Below the pieces are notes generated by a model. That model saw only the letters and a list, made by a program, of their open reading frames with translations, had not been told where the DNA came from and ran no database searches. Below are positions 12,401 through 23,875 of a DNA stretch of 64,000 bases, piece after piece. The stretch is from Vigna angularis (lineage: Eukaryota > Streptophyta > Magnoliopsida > Fabales > Fabaceae). Each line of letters begins with the position of its first letter. Positions within the stretch are counted from its first letter, which is position 1. The stretch is taken from NCBI RefSeq assembly GCF_016808095.1, contig NC_068976.1, positions 20,182,371 to 20,246,370 of the forward strand. The letters are read 5' to 3'. Position numbers and translations under genes: made by a program.

Positions 12401-14557
12401 CATCAGCAAGCCACCTACAATTCACATACCTGGATCAAACAAAGAACTGATTAACTGCACAACTTTCTCATTGCTAGTAAAGTCCGAAATCTGACCATCC
12501 TCCTTTTCACGTAGCACTAACGCCTTAACAGCAGAGAGACTCAACCCTGCCCTCTCTTTAGCAGGTGAAGAACCTCCTGATGAAGCTATAAATTCTTTCA
12601 TTGACTTCACTTTACTTCCAGCCCTAGTCAAGAGGTAGAATAAAAATTTAAGAGGTTAGATAAATCATTGAGTAGAATCTTTTTGAATGACAGAACAAGC
12701 TTCTTATGCTGTTGAATTATTCAATAACGCCATTCCATAAATATGTGCCAAATAGAGAAGAGGAATTTTACAACCAGAGAGATAAAAGTAAACAACATTG
12801 AATAGAACCTTGAAGCAGTTCACAGAAAGCTGCGGGAAAAAGGGGAAATATAAGGTAAAATATTTTGAAAAAACAATTACAACTTACTCAACAGCTACAG
12901 CCAATTGCTTAAGTACAGATGACGGAGGAAGGGAATCTTTAGTTGCAGCAGTTAGGCTTTCAACTGAAGGAAATAATTCTGATGCCTGAATCAAAGATTT
13001 TATTCATACATCACTAAAGCAACTATATGTACAATGAATTGGCAAATCAAAGAGATACACATTTGTATGATTGAAAATACAAAATAATAATAAAATCCCA
13101 ATTGTATCTTCAATTAATTTACTGGAAAGAGGGACACCATGAGATTCTCACACATTACCAATTTATTACAAGAATACCGTGCATTCCTAACTTACACAAG
13201 AACTTTTTTGTTCAAGTTGACGACAAGGTCAAACACAGACTATTTTGTAAACAAAATGCTCATGGTCAACATACATTATCAGATATATTCCTGATTTATC
13301 TTCGTGGGTTAGAGACTTCAATCATCCGCACACAATTGGAAATTGGAAGATAAATCCTCCCGTTAAAATGTTTCATATTTTCTTACCTTAGCATCTTGAT
13401 CATTCTTCACATTCAGGGTGTACAAATTATCATCATAAAATGGAACTGCCATGTTCGCATCCCCGACTTTATCAGTATCTTCAACTTCTTTTCTCCCTCT
13501 CCCGATGTTCTTTATCCTATCTTGCCAATCCTGCTTTATTCCTATATGTGGAGGCCTCCACTTTTTATGCTTCAATTCACTGCGAACCTGCACCATCCCA
13601 TCACAAAGACCAATGTGCAAGTAATTAACCACTCACTACACGATAAATGTTGCCTAATAATTACCTAGCCATAAACGCACACAAATAGGTAAACATATTC
13701 CAATCATCTTTTAAGTCAACAAATTTCGTATCACAACTTTCCACTCATCAAGGCTCCCGCAAATATTCTGACAATAATTAATTTTGAGGAAGGACATCGA
13801 ATTGAGTAAACGAAATAAATACAAAGCAGATTTCATTAATGAGTAGATTCACCAGATAATGAATTTCAATACATCCCACGTCATCACCCTAATCTAAATT
13901 TCCCTTCCCTCACGAACCTGAAATTAAAACCTAACGAAACAAACTATTATAGTGTCGTCTGATAATCAAATGTAGCTCACCAAAGTGCAGGAAAAAGACA
14001 AAAAACAATATAACCTCGGTAGGATTCAAAATGTTTCCGCTTCGTAACACTATTTACCCAAATTCTATGACCAACACCAAGTTCAGACTAACAAATACTG
14101 ATTAAAATTAATAATAATTGCTCTGATACACGACCATTACCTTCTTGGACTCGTTTTCGATGTTGTTGTTGGGAGAATCCGCTTCCTGCGACGAGTGCCT
14201 ATCGTGATCTTCTTCACGGTCAACAAATTGAGTCAATGCTAATTCCGAAAACGATAATTATAGTTTTAATTATTAATTGTTTAAATCTCCCTAAAAGAAC
14301 GAAGGGAAAAGAGAAAGAAAGAAAAAATAGGCAAATCCGCTTAAAGCTAAATATAAAGCTAAATAAATAAAAAAGAAACCGAAATATAGGTCGCGAGAGA
14401 GTTTTTCTTTTTTTCTTTTTCGGGGTTGTTTCGATGTGGCACGCTGAGAACCTCACTCACCTCGATCGGATTTGAAATCCATAAGCACGCGCTCCGCTTT
14501 CGCCGCCGCAGAATGAAAGGCGAACCTCGCTTTGGACACGAAAGTGTGCTCCTCCAT
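6493..14557 (-). CDS. RAB3GAP1-like: Rab3 GTPase-activating protein catalytic subunit (RAB3GAP1-like)
   Basis: Fourteen exons (14557-14461, 14238-14141, 13587-13387, 12985-12888, 12623-12430, 12296-12118, 11423-11079, 10994-10930, 10495-10447, 10331-10175, 9502-9418, 9326-9257, 7403-7263, 6813-6493) total 2,100 nt in one frame, 699 aa. The diagnostic stretch NPGCILEDFVRWHSPPDW is at about residues 445-462, and the essential arginine of animal Rab3GAP lies in this block. It is followed by GQLSRRM and LWRELWETSKPVPAVKQ, conserved in order with animal RAB3GAP1. Upstream, PDLNSCLLYQHFQLINCCI is also typical. The family activates GTP hydrolysis by Rab3 and, with a non-catalytic partner, acts on Rab18 in membrane traffic and lipid-droplet or autophagy functions; the plant role is less clear. 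The Ser/Lys-rich tail is poorly conserved. The length suits the shorter plant forms. Confidence 0.93.
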
Positions 14558-16679
14558 CTCCTGCGCGCGTCAAGGCGCACGTTTATCCACACACGTTCTA
14601 CCAAATTGAACCGTTGCGAGTTAGTCCTGAGTCATTGCTTTCAGTATTTGTAGTCAGCGATGCGTAGTACCAACTTGATGTTCATATGATTCTTCCCATG
14701 GACTAAGAAAGTACTCACAATAGTGGAAGATCACAAATTCAGTGGTCTTCTCTGTACTAAAATATTTCAAGACCAAAACTGGAAGAGACAACATGAATAA
14801 TAAGATGACATGTTAATTTGACATCTTTTTATATTTTAATTTGTTTGCTATTAATTTTGAATATTTTTCACAAACTTCTATTGAAATTTTAAAATGTTAA
14901 GGGGAATGGAGGAGTTTGATCAAATTTATAACACTAGTAGAAATTTAAGATTATTTTAACTTTATAAATTATATTATGATTGTATTTTATCCCTAATCTT
15001 TCATATAGTATATCTCAAAAACATTCTTTTAATATTTCTTTTTCTAAAACATTTTCAAAAAATGTAAGTTTGTAACGTAGTTATTTTAGTGCATTCCGTA
15101 ACAATGATTGTCCAGAGCAAAAATGTGAGTAGTTGAAAAGAGGAATTTTGGCAAGAGTTCATCTTCCATTAATTTTCTCCACTTGATACATGCTCCCTTT
15201 AATTGAGAATTAATTTATAATTATTTGTTTTTATGTTGAAACCAAAGGATGAAATTGAAAAGGGGGGAGATTAAATGAATTTAATAAAATAAAATTATGC
15301 TAACTAACTTCTTTAATTAACAAGAAAATTAATCTTTTATATTTAAATCTAGAATTTATATATAAGAACGAGAAGAATGAATCTAAAGCATACAATCATG
15401 AGTTATTAAAGTTAAATGTAAGGTAAAGATTTATATCCATTTACATGAAGGTTTAATGTCAATTCGCTTTCACATTAAAAAAAATAACCCCTAACTATAT
15501 AACTTAAATATATTGTTAATTCTATAAAGTTAAAACAAATTGGTTTCTGAATCTCGAAACTGAAAAAACAATAAATTTTTAGCCCCTATAATTTAAAAAA
15601 AAAACACTATTTAATTCATCTATCTAAACATGCTAAAAAACATTTCATATAATTAAGTGTTTGAAAATCTAAAAAACGATATTGGAATTTATTTTCAAGT
15701 GAATAACATCTATTGTTTAACTTGTTGACAAATATTTGTATAAGAAAAATTGAATCAACTACAGTTTATACATAAAAAATAGTTAAAACTTCTATTAATG
15801 TAAATTAAATTTAACCCGTTTAAAAAATATTTTCCAAAAGATGACTTGTGCTTTGATAAGTGTGACGTTGAACCGAGACAAACACAAAATGATCTACACA
15901 AAAGAGTAGAAGACATAGCCGAACTTAGGTAATCGTGATGCACACTAAACATTTGAACACCGTTATGATTTGTTACAACCTTTGCACGTTTGACATCATA
16001 ATTTAGTACAACCTATAAGGAGGTACTGATTTTGTTGGTTGTTACCAGACAAATTATATTCTACATTTTTCTTGTTTGTTTATGGTTTACTACTCTACGA
16101 TACATCACATTCTGAATTTGAATTTTCAAGCAATCAGCAAAAAACTAGACAGGAGAAACTAAATTGAATACACTGAATCGCGTCTACTAGTCATTTTAAA
16201 ATACGAGATTTATTCATACGTAAATTCAATAATTAGACTATTCATCCTAAATAATTTTTAGAAAAAAGACATTTATTTTGTTATGATTCAAAAATAAACA
16301 TTTGTTGGAAAAATAACAAAATTCTAAGTCACTAGAAGGAACTTTTAACAATTAAAGACCCTTTTTTTTGGGATAACAAGCTTTTCACAAACTACTAGAA
16401 TACAAAAACAAAAAGTAACTTGCATAAAAAGAAGAAACTCATCAAGTCAAAATTTCATAAGAGCACCCCCACATACATAGCATCAAACATTTTACAGTAG
16501 CAGTGTAAAACATCAGTACAAAATTACTTTCAAACAATCTTTCGCAACATAGATCAATATAAATGTAGGTTTACACATAAAACACCTTTGCCTGTTGAAC
16601 ACGACAATTCGTCCAGTCAAAGCCTCTGAAGAAGCAATCAGCACAACTCAAGAAGCCCGTCATACCGAATATCAAATTT
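14558..16679. other. Intergenic DNA: RAB3GAP promoter and SNU13 3' flank
   Basis: The first 150 bp or so is relatively GC-rich and should hold the RAB3GAP 5'UTR and promoter (transcribed leftwards). The remainder is A/T-rich and without a recognisable gene. The part from about 16,450 to 16,679 is probably the SNU13 3'UTR. A short minus-strand open frame at 15755-15952 has no recognisable content. Confidence 0.55.
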
Positions 16680-18443
16680 TCAGATCAAAAGCTTCTCAAT
16701 AGCATCCTGCACACCCACAAAATATTCAGTATCTATTCACTATAACTGAACCATTTGCAAAAAGTCTTGTTTATTACAAGACCAGGTGAATTTTGGTTAG
16801 TTTATTACTTATTGATATTACTTATTGATATTATATGTATTTTATAATGACCAATTTTAAAACCACACAATTACAATCAAACTAATGAATTGTTACTGAA
16901 CACATTAATGGAATGATTGATCCAAATTTTAACATCAGTAATGAATAATACAGTTAGCAAGTATATGAACAATATTGAAGTTAAGTCACATGAATACCTT
17001 TAGTTGCTGAATTTGGGATTTCAGTTGACTTCCTTCATTAGTTGTTACGGAACATGCAATCACTGGCCGTGTGACACCACATGCTCGCCCAAGTGCTTGT
17101 TTTGATGGGACAAATACATAGGGAACATTCTACAAAACTCAAATGGTAAAGGTTAATTTTCTCCTATGTAGATAAAATTCAAGAAACATAATGAAATTAA
17201 AATTACATCTACTAGGATAATCTAAGGCCAAAGAAAAGAAATTCAACAACATCTACAGCTATATCAGTCTAACAGAAGAAAAGTCTTCCAATCTGATAAG
17301 AGCACAATATGATAAAGTGTGCTCATTGAGCAATAAAGACCAACAGTAAAGTACAAAACCAGTAAAATAGTAGAAATCTAAGATAATAAATTACAAATAA
17401 AAATATTAGATTGTCAAATATAAAAGTTTTATACTTAAGAAACTGGAAATTACTCTATTACAACACAACTGATTATATTTGTTGGGAGTTTTTCCAGATC
17501 CATTTCAAATCTCACATTCAGGAACCATTAATATTTTGAAATTTGAATCTTTGGAACCTACACTAATAGACTCAAGGACTTCAAAATTAATCCTCAATTA
17601 GTAAAAAATCATTACAGAATTATGATGTTATAAGAAAGATTGCAGTTAATGATTTATGTCAACCAAAATAATATAAAGGATACAGAAAAATGATAAATAA
17701 GCATTCTCCCTTTTGAATTTTAAGCCCGTTATGTTTTATATCACGCTTATAATTTTACACCAATTATCTTAGGACCAAAATATTAGGAATTCGGCAAGGC
17801 AGTCAGACACCCGTAAGCATATTTACTCCATAATATATTTGAGGTTCAGTCTGTTAATAAATGTATTTGTATACTTAGAACTGCATTTAAGCTCTTTTTG
17901 TTTATCATTCTAGTTTTCTTGTTTATGCTGATTCCGCTGTTGTTTGCAATAAATGGTAATCAATTAGATTGCATAAGAAACATTTGTAGGGAGAAGGACT
18001 ACCTTGTCCTCGGCAAGCAGAGGAAGATGGAGAAGAATTTCAAGAGGCTCGGTGTCTGCAGCCATGACAACGAACTCAGAAATGCCTCTATTCAGAGTCT
18101 TGGTGGCTGAAACAAATGAAAGTTAAAACCAATTAGACCACGCCGATTTTTTTCCTGTACTTTTTTTAATTTCAGAAAGAATGAAAAAGACAAAAGAAAG
18201 AAGAGAAAAACCTTCATTAGCACCCTTTTTGAGTTGCTTGTAGTTGGCAGCTTGTTGAACAAGATCAAGTATTGTTATTGTGAGTTGAGCATCTGCAAGA
18301 GGGTAAGCTTTTGGGTTCACGACCTCTCCTGTCTGCAAAACAGACAAATTAAACAGAGAAAACACAAACAAACAAGAAAACCCTAAACATGAACGCTCAG
18401 AAAACAAAGTGAGAGATTGAGCGAGTGAGGCAGAACTAACCAT
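16680..18443 (-). CDS. SNU13: SNU13 / 15.5K (NHP2-like protein 1), L7Ae-family RNA-binding protein
   Basis: Five exons (18443-18441, 18332-18212, 18106-18003, 17129-16998, 16706-16680) give 128 aa, the family's usual length. The protein reads [19 protein letters not shown] at its start, contains [22 protein letters not shown] and ends DAIEKLLI, near-identical to the eukaryotic consensus. It binds kink-turns in U4 snRNA and in box C/D snoRNAs, so it is a core part of the U4/U6.U5 tri-snRNP and of snoRNPs that guide rRNA 2'-O-methylation, in the nucleus and nucleolus. The first coding exon holds only the ATG, with the intron directly after it. That intron is 108 nt and stop-free (see findings). 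Telo-box motifs sit upstream. Confidence 0.97.
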
Positions 18444-18481
18444 TTTTGGATGTTCTGTGATTGCAGGGAGAGAAGAGGCTG

Positions 18482-18533
18482 GCTAGGGTTTTGAGGGGAG
18501 ACTGAAGAAAACAACTTTGGATCAATAGGGTTT
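18482..18533 (-). promoter_or_regulatory. Two telo-boxes upstream of SNU13
   Basis: AAACCCTA occurs on the gene's strand at 18489-18482 and 18533-18526, in the presumed 5'UTR and proximal promoter. A third copy in the opposite sense is at 18378-18385, inside intron 1. Telo-boxes are common in promoters of plant ribosomal and translation-related genes, which suits a snoRNP component. Function is inferred from the motif alone. Confidence 0.5.
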
Positions 18534-18559
18534 AAGTAATGGGGCACTCACACAAACAT

Positions 18560-21500
18560 ATAATCTTCACCGTTTAATTCATCCTACGGTCTACATCCAC
18601 TCTCTTTCTTTTTCAATCTATTCTCTGTAATAAATAATAATATTTTACCAAAATATTAATAATCATATTTTTTCAAATAATAATAATAAAAATAAATAAG
18701 TAGTTTAAAAGGAAGTATCATATTAAATGGCTTACGGACCTGTTAATAAAGAAAATTCTTTTTTATAACTATAATCATAAATTGTTGTGTACATGATTTA
18801 TTATTTATTTTACTGTTATTAATATATTTTTTATTATTTCATTATTTAAATTTTATTTTTTAAAATTTAATTAATTATTTAAACTAAAAATTATTTAAGG
18901 CAAATTTATAAAAATTATTTATTTTAATTATTTCCTATGAACATTTTTTTAAAATTAATCTTGTTTTTATTTACCATTTAGATTTTTTCATTATTTTTTA
19001 AACTTATTTGACTAATTAAAATGAAATATTATTTAAAATAAATTATAACAAAATTATTTTATAACATTTTTTTAAATATATTATATTCTAAGTGTAATAA
19101 TATTTGTTATTAATAAATATTTTTATTATAATAAAAAATTAAATGCATGATATGTTTTCACTAATATTTCTAAAAGATAATTACTAGTGTTTCTTTAACG
19201 GACAAAATATAATTACTATATTTGTAAAGTATATAAATTGTTGTTTATTTTGGGTGTGAATCTAATTAATTTACTTAAGTTATATATAGTTATACTTTTT
19301 ATGAATTTTTTAATTTAATCATTTTACGAAACGATTTAAATATAATAAAATTGACATTTTTTATGAGAGAGTGTTTTAACTGAAATTTTAAATATTGTAT
19401 TATTATCAATTTTTTAATATAATTAAATCATTTGAATTACAATATATTTTACATCTGACATAGTTTTTTTTATCTTGTTTTACTTTTGGATTACTTTAAT
19501 TACACCATTATTTTACTCTAATTTTGGTATATAATTAACTTACAATCACTTTAGTCTTCTTCTTTTCTTCCTTTTAATCACCTAACTTTTCATGTGTTTT
19601 TCTTCTTCTCCACTTCTCACTTCACTTCAATAAAATATACAAGCAACATGTTTGAGTTAAAATTTGAGTTTTCTACTTTATTTATACTTCAATCTTCCTT
19701 TATACTTGTTTTAAGTTGATCTTTTGGGACTTTTATACAGCCAAAGTTTAGCAACAATTTTCATTTTCACATATAATTTGAATAAAAGTTTTAAAATAAA
19801 CTAGGTAGAATTGACTTCAAAACCCTAAATTTTAAATATGTGAGCTATTTTACACTTTAAGATATGCAATAATATGATATATTTTTGTAATTTAAATGTC
19901 AAAAATAGATTAAGTACAATGATTCATCAATAACTTAATGGGTGTATCTAACACAAAAAGTTATGTTTTGCTTAAATTTTAAGCCTTTTTATGAAATTTT
20001 TTGTCTTCTGACAAAAGTTATAAATTTCTACCAATTATATATTATAATTTAATTATAATATCTATATATTTAATGTTGAATTATGTGTTTACTTAAATAG
20101 ATGATGTTTGACCTTTTGACAAATTATTTAAAGTGGAGATTGAATGTCGTGGCACTATTTGTTGATTTTCTAATTGATCAAACGATTTTAAAGCGTTGAA
20201 TTTACTATTTGTATATTGTTTGCTATGTTGTTGTGACATAGTTTGATGTAAACAAATCTGTGTGTTATTTTTCCCATGATAGCATTAGACCACTATAATA
20301 AAACCTTTGATAAGGTTTAGGTGTGCTTGTGGTTAAAAAGTTTGAAATAAGATATTTGAAAATGCATTTATTATAATGTGATATTTTTAATTGTTTTAGA
20401 AATGATGAGATTTTTTAACAATTGAATAAAATTATTATAGTTTGTCAAATAGTCATAAAAATTTATTTTAAAAAAATTAAATAAAACTGATGAATAATAA
20501 TATTAAATAACTGTAAAATTATGTATACTTAACTGGAAAATAGGTATTTAATAATGAATATAAATGCATTTGATTCAAAATTGAAACAACTTTTTTATGA
20601 TAATATGTATCACATTGCAGGTACGACTTTACATAAAAATTGCCATATAGACCATATTTATATTGTCAATTTGACGAGTATTTTAGTCACTAGAATAACT
20701 ACTATTATAAGTGTTATATATCTTATTTATTTTATAATTTATTTGTTGTTATTTATATCGATTAAACATGTGTATACCAAGTTTATTGTATAGTCACTCG
20801 GAATCAACAATATTGTATGAAAACATAAACCAACAAATTCAAAAACTACAATCAAAGTGAATAAAAAAGTATAAATGAGACATTTGTAAAATTTTTTAAA
20901 GCATGAAAATCATAATAAAAAGTAAAATTAAAAAACAAATTCTATAAACTATTACGATATTATATTGTCTAATAAATTGCATAAACCCTGAATTTACAAT
21001 CAAATGGTTGAACATTTATGAAATAATACAATTTCCGTAATTCATCTGTGGTTAGTTATTAAATATTCATTTCATGAAACATATGATCAAATGGCAAAAG
21101 GCAACCTATCATTTGACCATCTTATTATTAATTTTATTGGATTTTTCTCACAATAGTTTTCTATATGTAGGTTGACATTTCTTTAACCAAGTAAAATTCA
21201 TAAACCCAAGAATTACTCATATAATATATTGTTTTATTTTCAAGCATTTGCACATATAGCTTAATTTCTTTTAAGTCAAAATTCATTCAGGGAGCCAAAG
21301 TCTAAACCGTGTTATTTTTATAAAAATATTTTTTCCCAAAATTTTCTTGGTTTTTCAATAAAAAAGAAAAAAAGAAATCAACTCAAAATTTGTTTCCCCC
21401 AAAACTGATTTTTCAACCAGCTTCATTTCAATTATAATTTAAAATTTGGCGCTTAATAACCAAATTTTAACCTGAAAAGAACTGTGCTGTCTTTATAAAT

Positions 21501-22254
21501 ATTTATCAGAATATATTATATATGTAATTTTTTAATTTACGTGTTATTTAAGTTAAAAACTGTATATTGATATTCAACATTTGTATCCTTAACTTCACTT
21601 ATAAATACTCATGTTAGGTGTTTGGTTTAACTACTTGTTTATTTTCTATCTATTGTGCAATGATATGTAAAAAATGATTTATTTTGATGTTTTAGTATTT
21701 TTTTAAAAATATAAATTGAAAAAAAAAACTATTATGTTCACACCCATCACTTACTCTCCTTTCTCACAGAGCACAGCACAGTACAAACACACACTTAAGT
21801 CTTTGTTTTCGCACCACAACCACCACGCCGCAAGCTTCTTCTTTTTCGCAACCAAGGTACAGAAACACAAGACTATTGTTCTCGGATTTATTTTTTCTTT
21901 TGTTTGTTGTCTCGCGCGCACACCAGATTCTCATTTCCTCATTTTCCCATTTTAGTTTTTCCTTCTTTTTGTTGTGTTTCGAGTCGCGCAGATGCATTCT
22001 TATTTCTCCAATTTTCGTTTCCCTGCTCAAATATATCAGATATGGACATCTAATATATACATGATGCATCTATTGTTCCATCTTCAATTTTTAAAATAAA
22101 TGCTAATCCTTATTGCTTCTAATAATTGAGTCTTCAAATATGGTAACTAAGTTTTAACAGAGAAAAAGCTTTTATGTATGATGTGCCAAGCACTTTCTGA
22201 AAATAAATGTTGTTAAAATATATATTCACTGCCACAAAGAATGTTCGTAGAGCA
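18560..22254. other. Very AT-rich intergenic DNA
   Basis: Low-complexity A/T sequence with no supported gene on either strand. Open frames such as 20554-20793 are A/T-biased and look like chance. Around 21,760-22,060 the plus strand becomes pyrimidine-rich with a leader-like composition but has no coding continuation that I could find. Confidence 0.6.
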
Positions 22255-22885
22255 AACAATCGGATATGGAAATCCGATTTATATATATAATCGGATTTCC
22301 ATATATGCGATACTAACAAATAATATTTTTTAATCTAAATTAGTTTTATTCATTTTAATAAATTTAGAAAAAATAATTATATCAATTAAAAAACATCTAA
22401 TTTCATTATAGACTAATACAAAATCATACATAATTTTAAAATTAATTATAAATTAATAAAATAATTAAAACAATAATATAATTAAAATTTTATATATAAC
22501 ATTAAACATGTATCGGATATTGATATCTGATTTCTCACCATGGATCTCCACGTTCGATTTCTATGCTTCGACTATTCATGTAAGAGTATTAGGTTTATTT
22601 TGTTTCAAAATCAGTTTTGTTAATTTTAATAAATTCATACAAATTATTTTATATTAAAAAGAAATTATATAATACATTATAAACTCATATGTAAAATAAA
22701 AAAATAATTTAAACTAATAAAGAAAGTATTAAAAATAAATAAACTAATATAAGAAGTACATAAGTTAAACATACAAAATATTGTAAGTTGTGTATCGGAT
22801 ATCCAAATCCGAATTTTCATAAATCGGATGTCCACATCCGATCTCCATGTATCGGTTGTCCACATTCGATCCCTATGGCATCGAC
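22255..22885. repeat. Cluster of ATCGGAT...ATCCGAT palindromic repeats
   Basis: A short motif, roughly ATCGGATNTCCANATCCGAT and its inverse, recurs in three patches: about 22259-22312, 22510-22560 and 22793-22885. In the first patch two copies face each other around a TATATATA spacer and could form a hairpin with a stem of about 20 bp. In the third patch three or four copies follow one another at about 25-30 bp spacing, with decreasing match. I could not assign it to a known element; it may be internal repeats of a MITE or a decayed satellite. Confidence 0.55.
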
Positions 22886-23763
22886 TCTCCAGAATTGATA
22901 AGTTCATTTCGGTTTTTCATTTTTCACATTCAATAACTTCACTTTCGGTCATTTGATGCATGCAAACATATTAATGAAAATAAAATACTCTCCATCAATA
23001 TTACTATGAAGTCTATTATGTGCACAGATTAAAAATAAACATTAACCTCTCTCTTAAGCAAAAACACAACAAACTGAGCTAACAAAAGCACCCGAAATTG
23101 TACTAACACAAAGAGTCAAATTGTGTAGATGCGTCACTCCAAACTACACTCAAGCAATCATTCTCAAATATCTTTAGACAATACTCATTCACAAATATAA
23201 TAATTAATATCAGATGCAGAAAACTCAAGAGAAAAAGTATGATCAAAGAGTGATAATTCAAAGGTGCAGTAACGTAGAGTTTCTTCATAAAAATGAAATG
23301 AGATGCAAGAGATGTAGGGGTGCAGGGGTGTACAGGGCAGGAGTACATGTTTGGTAATTGGTGGAAAAATGGAAGTGGAGTAAATGGTGTCACAAAAATT
23401 TTCAATAATAAAAAAATTAAACTTTTAAATCACTTATTAATTAAGCACATTTTAAAAAATTGGAGGCAGATGAAATGATTGTAGCTGCAGGATGCACTCA
23501 AAATTCAATTCACACCTACTTTAAGAAAGTGTTTGATATAGAAAAGATTAAAATAAAGATGATAATAAATAAGACATAAGTTCAGAAAATAATAAAAATA
23601 TGTGAGAAGATGTAGAAGTATTGTTATCTTTTCTTCCTCCATCTTAAAACACAGAAGAACTCATCCTCAATTCTTTTTTTTAGCAGTGCTTCTCAACAAT
23701 CAAAACGGCGTCGTATAAATAGTTGCCTAATTAAAAAAATGGGATGAATATTTTCTGTATCTC
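22886..23763. other. Intergenic DNA upstream of MSH5
   Basis: A/T-rich sequence with no supported gene. Short open frames on both strands lack recognisable content. The last few hundred bases should include the MSH5 promoter. Confidence 0.55.
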
Positions 23764-23771
23764 TATATAAA
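23764..23771 (+). promoter_or_regulatory. Probable TATA box of MSH5
   Basis: TATATAAA stands 112 bp before the MSH5 start codon in a plausible core-promoter setting. A short GC element, GCGCGC within TTTTGCGCGC at 23792-23801, follows it; it resembles but does not match an E2F site. Confidence 0.5.
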
Positions 23772-23875
23772 GGGAGACAGTGTATTTTGAATTTTGCGCG
23801 CTCAAATTCTGGTTGGCTTTGGGTTTCTGCTCATTTGCTGGTATACTGGGTGGTGCAGAATCTAGATAGCTGAAA

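Noticed and set aside
20554..20793. 79-aa open frame on the plus strand
   Set aside because: The composition is Ile/Tyr/Phe-rich as expected of A/T-rich noncoding DNA, and there are no motifs or splice context.
23792..23801. E2F site in the MSH5 leader
   Set aside because: TTTTGCGCGC is near but does not fit the TTTSSCGS or TTTSGCGC consensus, so it was left as a note only.
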